A stretch of DNA of 9,136 nt from SAR324 cluster bacterium (GTDB lineage Bacteria; SAR324; XYD2-FULL-50-16), in assembly GCA_002401295.1 (NCBI GenBank), contig NVSR01000073.1, forward strand, positions 1,287 to 10,422, given 5' to 3'. A program made the translations under genes and the position numbers. The notes beneath the pieces are model-generated. The model was not told the DNA's origin. It searched no databases and saw only the letters and a program-made list of their open reading frames with translations. Below, one piece after another: positions 1-6,807 of the stretch (position 1 is the stretch's first letter; every line of letters begins with the position of its first letter).

Positions 1-123
1 CAAATCTGGGTAACTCCGTCTTTGATGGAAAAATGTGAGGATGCGGGCATTGACTATGAGTTGAGAGCCCAAGAGCGACCTTCAGACCATTGCCCTATCT
101 GGGCCGACTTTAACATGGCTTAG
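1..123 (+). CDS. xthA: Exodeoxyribonuclease III, C-terminal end (partial, 5' end outside window)
   Basis: The first 40 codons in frame 1 are open and end in TAG. They match the C-terminus of the exodeoxyribonuclease III / AP endonuclease family: an IWVTPSL segment near the start (residues 2-8 as seen) and the family hallmark SDHCPIWADF near the end, where the Asp-His pair belongs to the catalytic site. Family members are Mg-dependent cytoplasmic enzymes that cleave DNA at abasic sites and degrade duplex DNA from 3' ends during base-excision repair. Only the last strand of the nuclease fold is present, so the N-terminus, metal-binding Glu and start cannot be checked. It is the only plus-strand gene here and converges with the unknown gene that ends 41 bp away. 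A related endonuclease/exonuclease/phosphatase-fold protein is possible, but the tail is most like ExoIII. Confidence 0.85.
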   Translation, partial: QIWVTPSLMEKCEDAGIDYELRAQERPSDHCPIWADFNMA

Positions 124-128
124 AGGCA

Positions 129-160
129 CCCCCTATAGCGATAGCTGGATGGGGGAATTT
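129..160 (+). terminator. Weak possible terminator between convergent genes
   Basis: Five C (129-133) can pair with five G (151-155), and inside them CTAT (133-136) can pair with ATAG (141-144) around an AGCG loop. The right arm carries a 6-nt bulge. The short AATTT that follows gives only a modest T-tract. It lies just past the xthA stop, where a terminator is expected. The bulge and poor T-run make this tentative. On the minus strand there is no T-tract at all. Confidence 0.35.
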
Positions 161-164
161 CAAG

Positions 165-1280
165 TCATTTCAACTCTTGTAATCCTTCTTTCTTTAATTC
201 AAACACAGGGGTTTCTGAAGGGTTTTCTTCCACTTCCACTTCCACTTCCACTTCAGCTGTCATCTGCTCAGGCTTCTTTTTTGTCAGTTTCCGGCGGACT
301 TTCTTCTTTTTGGTGATCTTTGTCTTGCCCGGTAAACCAGTATTCATTTCTGTAATTCGTTCATTGTAGGAAATGTAGAGATCCTTTGATTGCGCTGTAA
401 TTTCACTAAGCTCATCTTTTGTTGCCAGGCTATCATAAAAAATATCCGTCATGAACTCTTCCTCTTCTTTTTGATCCGCAGCAAAGAAGTTCACTAAGAG
501 GTTGTTCAACAGTTTCTTACGTATAGTAGGTCGCTCTTTAGCTAGTTCTAGAATTATTTCCAAATCCTTGAAAATCAAGCTATCCGTAATATCAAAATCC
601 CCATTCCCATTTTCATCATAAGCGATGAATTTTCGGTGCAACATCAACTCCAAATTCGCATAGATACAGTTGATGATATCTTGCCCACCAGACAAAGGAA
701 TAAAGGCACGAGTCGTGTGGACATTTTTATCGCGGATAAAGATACGATAACCCACATGGATATCCATACCACTGCGAATCACCTCACTAATATCCTCTTC
801 CAGGAAGCTTTCATTGGCTTCAGGCAAGACTTTTTCGCCTTCTATCCGGATATCATTAAACAGATATCCAGCCAAATCTTTCCGGTTCCGGCAATGAGTG
901 ATCACTTGCTCCATTTCCCTTCGCAACAAACGGTCCAGCTGATCTTCCCGTTCTGATTCGGAAACAATCAGGTGCTTGTTTTCCTGCTCTCCCAGAAAGC
1001 GATAAGCCATCAAGGATTGATGAACTAACTGAGCAAAATTTTCTAAAACCTGCTCCGACTCTGAAATATAGGGAAGAGCCAGGATTGTCTGTACCGAATT
1101 GCTTCGTGGGCTGTCTAAGACCAATCTGACGGCAGGGCCTATATAAACAAACTCCCTGAGCTTTTCTTTAATGCTGTTGATATCGGCTTGTATATCTTCT
1201 GATTTGACCACTAGATCCTTTCCTAACATATAAGACCTTCCAGGATTGCAACTTTCACGGTTCCAACTCGATTTTTCCAT
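165..1280 (-). CDS. Uncharacterised protein with EF-hand-like loop and Lys-rich/EV-repeat tail
   Basis: I do not recognise the family, and no enzyme motif is evident. The product is up to 371 residues with no signal peptide or membrane segment, so it is probably cytoplasmic. The first 310 residues look globular and mainly helical, rich in Glu, Asp, Arg and Leu. Residues 222-233 read DENGNGDFDITD, which fits the spacing of a canonical EF-hand calcium loop (D1, N3, N5, G6, hydrophobic 8, D12), with helix-like sequence on both sides. Residues about 319-337 are a dense Lys/Arg tract, followed by an EVEVEVEV repeat (343-350) encoded by a hexanucleotide repeat. Two starts are plausible. The ATG at 1280 has GGAG five to six nt upstream. 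The ATG at 1229 (Met18) has GGAAGG six nt upstream and gives 354 residues; the 17 residues between look unlike typical protein. A promoter candidate lies at 1391-1419. The gene is 269 bp downstream of the glycosyltransferase and may be a separate unit. Confidence 0.75.
   Translation of the reverse strand: MEKSSWNRESCNPGRSYMLGKDLVVKSEDIQADINSIKEKLREFVYIGPAVRLVLDSPRSNSVQTILALPYISESEQVLENFAQLVHQSLMAYRFLGEQENKHLIVSESEREDQLDRLLRREMEQVITHCRNRKDLAGYLFNDIRIEGEKVLPEANESFLEEDISEVIRSGMDIHVGYRIFIRDKNVHTTRAFIPLSGGQDIINCIYANLELMLHRKFIAYDENGNGDFDITDSLIFKDLEIILELAKERPTIRKKLLNNLLVNFFAADQKEEEEFMTDIFYDSLATKDELSEITAQSKDLYISYNERITEMNTGLPGKTKITKKKKVRRKLTKKKPEQMTAEVEVEVEVEENPSETPVFELKKEGLQELK
227..254 (-). repeat. 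Hexanucleotide tandem repeat within a coding region
   Basis: On the plus strand, four consecutive copies of CACTTC (231-254) are preceded by a partial CTTC. On the coding strand the unit is GAAGTG, read as alternating Glu-Val. The unit is a multiple of three, so copy-number change would lengthen or shorten the EV tract without a frameshift. It lies near the C-terminus of the unknown protein, after its Lys-rich stretch. Confidence 0.9.
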
Positions 1281-1330
1281 TGATTCTCCAAACTATACTG
1301 TAATTCCGTCAACTTATACTCACGCAGCAC
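1223..1330 (-). CDS. Possible 35-residue upstream small ORF overlapping the next start
   Basis: A GTG-started reading frame of 35 codons ends in TAG at 1223-1225, two bases past the alternative ATG (1227-1229) of the unknown gene. AAGGGG lies six nt upstream of the GTG, a reasonable Shine-Dalgarno. An in-frame TAG directly precedes the GTG, so the ORF cannot extend. The peptide begins LREYKLTELQYSLENQW after the initiator and looks more protein-like than the other frame over the same DNA (MEKSSWNRESC...). It could be a real small protein coupled to the downstream gene, a regulatory upstream ORF, the old N-terminus of that gene after a frameshift, or chance: an open run of this length is not rare. 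No homologue is recognised. Confidence 0.3.
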   Translation of the reverse strand: MLREYKLTELQYSLENQWKNRVGTVKVAILEGLIC

Positions 1331-1390
1331 CTATTTCCCCTTCCTGAAAGTCACAGGATAAACCTAGACTCCGTTAGAACGAACAAGGTA

Positions 1391-1419
1391 TTAATATGTC
1401 AAAAACCAGTTAATATCAA
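1391..1419 (-). promoter_or_regulatory. Candidate sigma70-type promoter for the unknown gene
   Basis: On the minus strand TTGATA (1414-1419, five of six matches to the -35 consensus) is followed after exactly 17 nt by TATTAA (1391-1396, four of six to the -10). It lies about 110 nt upstream of the ATG at 1280, inside the 269-bp gap after the glycosyltransferase. No obvious terminator was seen between that gene and this site, so readthrough is also possible. A second TTGACA sits within the spacer, but its partner -10 (TTCTAA) is poor. Confidence 0.45.
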
Positions 1420-1549
1420 GTCTGTAATTATCTTCTTTCTTCTGAAAAGCTGCTGTCATTGAAACCAATCTCTTCTCCCTTGCCGGATCTTAGTACTTTT
1501 TTTCGAGCGTTAATACAAATAAGTTTCAAATAAACTAAATATTTTTCCT

Positions 1550-3844
1550 CTATTTAGGGGAGACACCTTTCTCCATAAGAGACAGATAAAGCTGCTCATG
1601 ATGTTCAATCATAGCACCTACAGAAAAGTTCTGATTGACCAATTGAGAGGCAGCCTGGGCCTTTTGGCGATACAAGTCCCTATCTTGCAGTAAAGTCTGA
1701 ATTGCGTGGGTATAACCAGCTATATCTCCTTCTTCGATAAGGAAGCCGTTTTTTTCAGTTAACACACTAATATTACCAACAACATTACTCCCCACCACAG
1801 GTAAGCCTATTGACATAGCCTCCAAAATAGCCGTTGGCAGGCCTTCCCAGCGGGCAGTAGAAAGATAAATATCAGCGATACACAACCACTCGATTACTTG
1901 TGACTGCTCCCCAGCTAAAGTTACGTACCCCTGAAGTCCATAGGCTTCAATTTGCCCCTGAACTATTTTGAGTGAAATGTCGTCAGCACCACCAATAACC
2001 ACAAATCTGGCCGGTGTACCTTGATCTAATAAGCTACGAATCACTCGAAAACTGTCTTCTAGATTTTTTTGGTAGGAATATCGCGCTATGACGATACAGA
2101 CAGGCAAGCCAGGATCGATACAGAACTTTTTTTGGGCTTGCTCCCGGGTCAAGGGAGGTCCTTTGTAAGTCTCCACGCCATTAGCAAGCACCGTTTGAAT
2201 ACGGGAAGCAACTAAACGTAACTTTAAAGCTTCCTCCAGCTCAGAGTGTGAAACGTGCACCACTTTCTTAGTTAAAGTAGATAATAAACGCTCAACTCCA
2301 AAATAAGCAAATTGAATAACCTTGGGATATTGTTTGTAATGAATCCCTCTAAAATGATGTACTACAGTAATGGAAGGAAAAAACAACTTCAGCATTCTTG
2401 ACCAAATCCCAGCTGCCTTGCCTTGAGAATGCACAATCTTGACTTGGTGAGTTCTGACAATTCGCAGTAATTTCCAGAAATTTCTGAATGTTAGCTTCCT
2501 AAGGTTTAAGGGATAGACTGTAAGAGAACCTATTCCCTCCAATTTTTGAAAAAATGGAGCTTCATTCGGGCAGGCAACAATGAATTCGAACTTCTTTTTA
2601 TCAATTCCATTCAGAAGGCGATACATATTCTTAGGGCCTCCTCCAAAGTCAGATCGTCCGTTGATCTCCAAAATTGGAATGCGCAGTAATCTATGTAAAA
2701 GGCTATCAATTTTATCCAATTGTTTATCAGGGTAAAAGGATGAAGTAACCAGGTTAAAGGATGCTTCTCGAATGGCCTGAAGAGGTGCCTTTTCTTTGAT
2801 GATCTCATTCAGGATGTTTATACACTGCTCATCATCCTCGATATCAAATAAGAATCCATTTTTCTTGTCTGTAATCACCTCAGGTAAAGCCCCTACGGCA
2901 TTTGCCATGACCAATGTGCCCCTTGCCATTGCTTCAATGGCTGTCAATCCAAAAGATTCAGGGATTAACGAGGGAATTATGAGAAGGTCTGTGCTATCCA
3001 GTAAGCTGGGAATATCTTCTTGGTACCCCAATACCTCAATTTGCCACCCTTTTTTACGCAGCCTTTGGATAATTTCCAGGATTCTTTGCCAATTTTCCTC
3101 TTGTTTATTTAAAGGCTCACCTACCAGTTTTAGATTTAGAGGCAATGCTTCATCTAGTTTCTCAAGATGCTGTAAAAATGAAAGTTGTCCCTTTTCCTGA
3201 GAAATCTGACCGATAATTACCAGTTCGAAAGGGCAGCTCCCTGTCTTCTCTTTCTGCTCCGGTAAGTCTTGTAAAAATCGTGGGGAGACCCAATTATAGA
3301 TCACTTCGATTTTCTTATAAACCTGATGTTGTTGATACTCTTCTTTAACCATATTTGACACAGCAATGATCCGAGAAATCTTCTTTGCTTTTCCCAACAT
3401 GGTTACCAACTGCTTTTGTCGTCCTTCCAAAACCAGATGCAGATGCCAAACAACTTTCACCGAAGAAAAAAGGGACAAGAGAAAACCTAAGAGGAAGGTT
3501 TTCCCTCCATTGCAGTAAATGAGTTCAATCTGATTCGCCTTTACTTTTTTTCTCAAATGCAAGGCCCCAATCATTGATGTCCAAACATAGGAAAAAATAT
3601 CAACCACCGGATGCCGCAGCGAGGAGTGCACTCCAATGGGTTCATTCCAAAATGAAAACCCCTGTCGTGTCAAAATCTTAGAAAATGTTCCCTGATCTGG
3701 AAGATTGATAAAAACATTCCACTGCTTAGTACTTCGCAGGTACTTGACTATATCTAAGAGAATAACCTGTCCCCCACCAATACGGTCTCCATATTGTTCT
3801 AAAAATAAAATATTTTTCTTCCGAGTATTAGATTGCTTGTTCAT
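1550..3844 (-). CDS. Tandem (two-domain) GT4-type glycosyltransferase
   Basis: The 764-residue product is two complete GT-B glycosyltransferases in one chain. Domain 1 (about 10-385) has an N-terminal Rossmann start with a Gly-rich loop (GGGQVILLDI, 23-32), IGQISQEKGQ (211-220) at the start of the donor-binding half, and an EX7E motif, E296 and E304, within PESFGLTAIEAMARG. Domain 2 (about 388-755) repeats the plan: FGGGPKNMYRLL (400-411), IARYSYQKNL (586-595) and EX7E, E667 and E675, within EGLPTAILEAMSIGLPVV. Both retain the acidic pair that contacts nucleotide-sugar in retaining GT4 enzymes, so both are probably active. No membrane span is evident; the protein is likely cytosolic or membrane-peripheral and would add two sugars in sequence to a lipid-linked glycan (inference). 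Donor and acceptor cannot be read from sequence. The ATG is limited by an in-frame TAA a few codons upstream; its Shine-Dalgarno (GAAG) is weak. It starts 70 nt after thiN. The two domains are clearly diverged, which argues against a recent duplication. Confidence 0.9.
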   Translation of the reverse strand: MNKQSNTRKKNILFLEQYGDRIGGGQVILLDIVKYLRSTKQWNVFINLPDQGTFSKILTRQGFSFWNEPIGVHSSLRHPVVDIFSYVWTSMIGALHLRKKVKANQIELIYCNGGKTFLLGFLLSLFSSVKVVWHLHLVLEGRQKQLVTMLGKAKKISRIIAVSNMVKEEYQQHQVYKKIEVIYNWVSPRFLQDLPEQKEKTGSCPFELVIIGQISQEKGQLSFLQHLEKLDEALPLNLKLVGEPLNKQEENWQRILEIIQRLRKKGWQIEVLGYQEDIPSLLDSTDLLIIPSLIPESFGLTAIEAMARGTLVMANAVGALPEVITDKKNGFLFDIEDDEQCINILNEIIKEKAPLQAIREASFNLVTSSFYPDKQLDKIDSLLHRLLRIPILEINGRSDFGGGPKNMYRLLNGIDKKKFEFIVACPNEAPFFQKLEGIGSLTVYPLNLRKLTFRNFWKLLRIVRTHQVKIVHSQGKAAGIWSRMLKLFFPSITVVHHFRGIHYKQYPKVIQFAYFGVERLLSTLTKKVVHVSHSELEEALKLRLVASRIQTVLANGVETYKGPPLTREQAQKKFCIDPGLPVCIVIARYSYQKNLEDSFRVIRSLLDQGTPARFVVIGGADDISLKIVQGQIEAYGLQGYVTLAGEQSQVIEWLCIADIYLSTARWEGLPTAILEAMSIGLPVVGSNVVGNISVLTEKNGFLIEEGDIAGYTHAIQTLLQDRDLYRQKAQAASQLVNQNFSVGAMIEHHEQLYLSLMEKGVSPK

Positions 3845-3914
3845 CAGTCTTCGCTTGATTTACTGTAATTTTTTTCTACAGAGAGGATGAATAGGTGGAT
3901 AATTTTCATCGAAA

Positions 3915-4535
3915 CTATTGGCTGATACAAACTAACAGCATTCCACTTTCCAAGGTAATCCTAACCTGGCTTCCAGTAGATTTGTTGGAAATACTACTTA
4001 AGTAGCCAAAGGATAACTCTTGATTATTCATGGGGAATTCCAGCCCAGTGGTTTCCACACATTTTACCGGACCAAATAAAGGCATAAACGAGATCGTGGT
4101 ACCTATTTTCTCATTTAGTAAGGCTTGACCCTTGATTAGAAAAATTTTCTCGCCATCCGCAAGAAGCGTAATTTTAATATCCGACCACTTACCCAGCAAC
4201 CCTAAATTATATAAGCCATGATCTGTACGTTTTCCTAAAGCTCCCAATACACTTAAAGTCTGACAACCTTGATCCAGACAATATTGAATAGCCTTTTCTC
4301 CATCCGTAGTATTTTGATCTTTCATAGGTAGGATCAGAGAACGGTCTTTAAACAACTCGATGGCTTTGGAGGAGATGGAGTCAAGATCACCTAGAATGAC
4401 GTCAGGTACAAGATCGTATTGAGCTAAATTTTCAACCGCACCGTCCGCGCAGACTCGGAGCCTGGCTTGATCCCATAAATCTAATAGAAGCTCTTTAGAA
4501 GGCTGCTTGCCATTCAAGAGGAGCAGTCCATGCAT
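3915..4535 (-). CDS. thiN: Thiamine pyrophosphokinase
   Basis: This enzyme transfers pyrophosphate from ATP to thiamine, giving thiamine diphosphate in the cytoplasm. The protein carries the family motifs in order (numbering from the ATG): CADGA (29-33), GDLDSIS (49-55), DQNTTDGEKA (73-82), a variant of the usual KDxTDxExA, and GALGKRTDH (98-106). A C-terminal beta-rich thiamine-binding domain follows (SFMPLFGPVKCVETTGLEFPM). At 206 residues it has about the usual length. The longest frame starts eight codons earlier at a GTG (4559), but ATG 4535 is preceded by GAGGA at four-nt spacing and starts directly on the first beta strand (HGLLLLNG), so I choose it. The gene follows DUF445 by 49 nt and precedes the glycosyltransferase by 70 nt. 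No TPP riboswitch was recognised upstream, so thiamine-dependent control is not evident. Confidence 0.92.
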   Translation of the reverse strand: MHGLLLLNGKQPSKELLLDLWDQARLRVCADGAVENLAQYDLVPDVILGDLDSISSKAIELFKDRSLILPMKDQNTTDGEKAIQYCLDQGCQTLSVLGALGKRTDHGLYNLGLLGKWSDIKITLLADGEKIFLIKGQALLNEKIGTTISFMPLFGPVKCVETTGLEFPMNNQELSFGYLSSISNKSTGSQVRITLESGMLLVCISQ

Positions 4536-4543
4536 ATTTCCTC
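4536..4543 (-). promoter_or_regulatory. Ribosome binding site deciding the thiN start
   Basis: The minus strand reads GAGGAAAT immediately before the ATG at 4535. It matches the anti-Shine-Dalgarno well and makes this ATG a better start than the upstream GTG at 4559. Confidence 0.65.
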
Positions 4544-4584
4544 GAAATTTGGATCGCACGTTCTTACCCCGTGCCCAATAAATA

Positions 4585-5211
4585 TTAAGTCCAGTGTAGG
4601 ATTAGCAACTGACTGATGCCAATAAAAAAGCCCAGCACTCCACCCACTAATTCAATCATCTTAAATTCTGATTTCAAAATGGAAAACAGAATATCTTCCA
4701 ATTCCGAAACGTCGAATTTTTCAATCTTTTCTCTAATAATCTCTTTGACATTAATATGTTCTTGTAAAGCATCTCCTGCCCCTTCCAAGACATCAGGGAT
4801 AAAATTGGAGAATTCTTCCATCAATTTTTCCTTGATCATGACTACCATGGAGTCGGGCAACATGGCCAACATAGGATGAATACTCTTTAACCTGTTATTC
4901 ACGAAATCATCCAAGTAAGTTTCCACCAAGGGCAGGATATTCTGCAGAAATTTGTCGGAAGTCAATACGTCGTGGATATCGGAATGATTCAGCAGTTTGC
5001 TTTCTATGGTACTCCCTAACTTTTGGGCGATTTCCTTCTGTCGTTGATGAAAAATCCCATGTAAGGTGAAAAACCCCAAGTTAATCGGTTGTTTGGGATG
5101 GAATAACATCTTCACCGCAACCCAGTTGGTCAACCAACCAATGAAAGCTGAGATGAGAGGGATGAGTACATATTTCCAATTAATCCAATTGAGATCTAAA
5201 GCGCTTTCCAT
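4585..5211 (-). CDS. DUF445 family membrane protein
   Basis: The 208-residue protein has an N-terminal membrane helix (about 14-32) containing the family signature GWLTNWVAVKMLFHP, a long soluble middle, and a C-terminal membrane helix (about 188-205). The middle holds the Phe-rich FHQRQKEIAQKLGSTIE segment and repeated amphipathic helices (FLQNILPLVETYLDDFV, VLEGAGDALQEHINVKEIIREKI). This hairpin-like layout is typical of short DUF445 proteins, whose biochemical function is not established to my knowledge. The middle domain is expected to lie on one side of the inner membrane; I cannot assign which. It starts 3 nt after the alr stop and shows no clear Shine-Dalgarno, so translation is probably coupled to alr. 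thiN begins 49 nt downstream. The alr proximity suggests co-expression with envelope functions, but that is inference. Confidence 0.85.
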   Translation of the reverse strand: MESALDLNWINWKYVLIPLISAFIGWLTNWVAVKMLFHPKQPINLGFFTLHGIFHQRQKEIAQKLGSTIESKLLNHSDIHDVLTSDKFLQNILPLVETYLDDFVNNRLKSIHPMLAMLPDSMVVMIKEKLMEEFSNFIPDVLEGAGDALQEHINVKEIIREKIEKFDVSELEDILFSILKSEFKMIELVGGVLGFFIGISQLLILHWT

Positions 5212-5214
5212 ATG

Positions 5215-6327
5215 CTAAGTATAAATTCGAGGGATTCGTTTTGAAATCCTGCAAGTGATTTCATAATTAATGGTTTGTAATTGCTCCGCCATTTCCGAAG
5301 CCGTAATAGACAGTCCCTGCTGTTGGCCGATGAGTATCACTTCATCATTAACCTCTACTCCGGGAACATTAGTAACATCCAATAAAAACATGTCCATACA
5401 GACATTGCCAACAATCGGTACCTTTTGACCTCTGACCAGAGCATAGAACTCGTTCGACAAGCGACGAGAATAACCATCAGCATAACCAACACAAACTGTT
5501 GCGATCTGAGAAGGACGTTGGGTATAGAAGGTCCGCCCATAACTTAGGGGTACATGAGCAGGGTGCTGCTGAAGTTGTATGATCCCAGCTTTCCAAGTAA
5601 TGGCTTCCCGGAGCTGTACAGGGTTGACCAGACAAGCGGAAGGTGGTTGTCCGTACATACCAATGCCCACACGAAATAGATTACCCCTAGTCCCACTAAC
5701 TTCTGTGATGCCTGCTGTGTTTGCCAGATGAATCCAAGTTGGATGATGCCAGCGTTTCACCAGAGACAAGGCTTGGTTAAACTTCCGCACTTGCTCCTGA
5801 CTGAAGCTCTCTACACCCTCATCAGCTGAAGAGAAATGAGTCATCACACCATCAATGATCAAGTGATCATAATTGGAGAAATGCGTGAGAAATTCCACCA
5901 GGGACTTTTCACAAAAACCCAATCTCCCCATCCCCGTATCCAGCTTGATGTGGATTTTGATACGAAGGTTTTGCCTCTTGGCGTAATCTTGTAACCCTTG
6001 TGCCGAATCCAGGGAATGAACTACCGGAGTGATCCCATATTGGCTAAAAGCAGGTAAGGCCTCAGGAAACCAACTACCCAGCAATAGGATAGGAATTTCA
6101 ATTCCCGCATTCCTCAACTCGATAGCCTCTTCTATTAAAGCCACACCAGCCCAGGTCACCCCTGCTTCAATTGCCTTTTTTAAGACAGGTATGGCTCCAT
6201 GTCCATAACCATCCGCTTTGACTACAGCCATCATGGCTGCATGTTCTGGAATTTCTTGCCGGTATTGCCGTAGATTGTGGACAATCGCAGACAAACTGAC
6301 TTCCAGATAAGCCCGGCGATATCTCAT
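5215..6327 (-). CDS. alr: Alanine racemase
   Basis: This PLP-dependent cytoplasmic enzyme interconverts L- and D-alanine, supplying D-Ala for peptidoglycan. The 370-residue chain is full length. VVKADGYGHG (35-44) contains the PLP Schiff-base lysine, K37. Arg219 in FRVGIGMYG corresponds to the arginine contacting the PLP pyridine nitrogen. GYADGYSR (281-288) contains the catalytic tyrosine, Y282, and VGNVCMDMFLLDV (307-319) is the conserved Cys-Met-Asp segment. The C-terminus ISKRIPRIY is typical. The start is fixed by the N-terminal pattern YLEVSLSAIVHNLRQYR, normal for the family. No convincing Shine-Dalgarno precedes the ATG, and a strong inverted repeat ends about 14 nt upstream, so initiation may depend on coupling or RNA structure. 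It follows folB by 80 nt and runs into DUF445 after 3 nt. A broad-specificity amino-acid racemase is a less likely alternative. Confidence 0.96.
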   Translation of the reverse strand: MRYRRAYLEVSLSAIVHNLRQYRQEIPEHAAMMAVVKADGYGHGAIPVLKKAIEAGVTWAGVALIEEAIELRNAGIEIPILLLGSWFPEALPAFSQYGITPVVHSLDSAQGLQDYAKRQNLRIKIHIKLDTGMGRLGFCEKSLVEFLTHFSNYDHLIIDGVMTHFSSADEGVESFSQEQVRKFNQALSLVKRWHHPTWIHLANTAGITEVSGTRGNLFRVGIGMYGQPPSACLVNPVQLREAITWKAGIIQLQQHPAHVPLSYGRTFYTQRPSQIATVCVGYADGYSRRLSNEFYALVRGQKVPIVGNVCMDMFLLDVTNVPGVEVNDEVILIGQQQGLSITASEMAEQLQTINYEITCRISKRIPRIYT

Positions 6328-6341
6328 AAGTAGTTGGATTT

Positions 6342-6394
6342 TAGGGGCCGATCATCCGGATATGTCTGCACATTCGGATGATCTGTCAGCCCTA
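6342..6394 (-). repeat. Nested inverted repeat in the folB-alr gap
   Basis: A perfect 9-bp inverted repeat, GATCATCCG (6350-6358) and CGGATGATC (6375-6383), encloses a second perfect stem, ATGT (6362-6365) and ACAT (6370-6373), with a 4-nt loop. Outside lie TAGGGGC (6342-6348) and GCCCTA (6389-6394), which can also pair with one bulge. On the transcribed minus strand no T-tract follows, so it is not a classic intrinsic terminator for folB. On the plus strand TATATTTTA follows, but there is no plus-strand gene to terminate. It may be a regulatory hairpin, an RNA processing or stability element, a protein-binding palindrome, or a copy of a dispersed repeat. Confidence 0.8.
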
Positions 6395-6407
6395 TATTTT
6401 AGGAGGA

Positions 6408-6791
6408 CTAATAACTTTTTTCCAATTGAACACCTACAGAACCAAGAGTATAAGGTACTGGTGGAGCAAGCTTTTTAACACACACCCGTGCATGTTTGAT
6501 ACTGGGAAACTGAGACAAATTCAGCAAGATAGCTTTTGCCGCAGCTTCTAGCAGATCAAAGCTCTTTTCAGTAAAGGTCCGGTTCACATTGTCTATGATA
6601 TCCGGATAAGATATCACTTGATCCAAACAGTCCTCTAACAAGTCTCCTTGGGCCTCAACTTCCAGAATCAGATCAATACCGAACTTTTGTCCAAGCTTTT
6701 TTTCCTCCGGAAAGACACCATGGTAAGCAAAAAGCTCCAAAGCATCAATCCGAATTTGGTAGCGTTCCTTTTCAATAGAACCGTTACTCAT
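6408..6791 (-). CDS. folB: Dihydroneopterin aldolase
   Basis: The enzyme converts 7,8-dihydroneopterin to 6-hydroxymethyl-dihydropterin and glycolaldehyde in folate synthesis. From the ATG the protein has 127 residues, normal for the family. It shows YHGVFPEEKKLGQKF (about 23-37), containing the conserved Glu near the pterin site, the VISYPDI segment (59-65) that helps build the active site across the oligomer interface, FDLLEAAA (78-85) with the pterin-anchoring Glu, and VCVKKLAPPVP (103-113) with the catalytic lysine region. The longest frame begins at a TTG (6797), but ATG 6791 has AAGGGG at eight-nt spacing, whereas the TTG would be only two nt from it. argG ends 16 nt upstream, so the two are almost surely co-transcribed, although arginine and folate synthesis are unrelated. 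Confidence 0.93.
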   Translation of the reverse strand: MSNGSIEKERYQIRIDALELFAYHGVFPEEKKLGQKFGIDLILEVEAQGDLLEDCLDQVISYPDIIDNVNRTFTEKSFDLLEAAAKAILLNLSQFPSIKHARVCVKKLAPPVPYTLGSVGVQLEKSY

Positions 6792-6799
6792 AGTCAATA

Positions 6800-6805
6800 C
6801 CCCTT
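6800..6805 (-). promoter_or_regulatory. Ribosome binding site deciding the folB start
   Basis: AAGGGG on the minus strand lies eight nt before ATG 6791 and only two nt before the upstream TTG 6797. The spacing favours the ATG. Confidence 0.6.
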
Positions 6806-6807
6806 AC

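Noticed and set aside
636..956. Plus-strand ORF of 106 codons
   Set aside because: It is fully antisense to the unknown 371-codon gene, has no family resemblance, and is a frame shadow.
1391..1459. 22-codon minus-strand ORF in the gap after the glycosyltransferase
   Set aside because: It is too short to distinguish from chance, has no ribosome site at proper spacing, and overlaps the promoter candidate.
1500..1549. Terminator after the glycosyltransferase
   Set aside because: Only a 5-bp AT-rich stem (AGTTT/AAACT) is visible. It would be too unstable to act as an intrinsic terminator.
2796..3200. Plus-strand ORF of 134 codons
   Set aside because: It is antisense to the first glycosyltransferase domain and Ser-rich, low-information sequence, typical of a shadow of a Leu/Glu-rich gene.
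3845..3914. Hairpin candidate CTGTA/TACAG in the thiN-glycosyltransferase gap
   Set aside because: The stem is only 5 bp, the loop is A/T-rich, and no T-tract follows on the transcribed strand. It is too weak for a terminator call.
3845..4584. TPP riboswitch near thiN
   Set aside because: The short upstream spacers lack the conserved thi-box sequence and the room for its fold.
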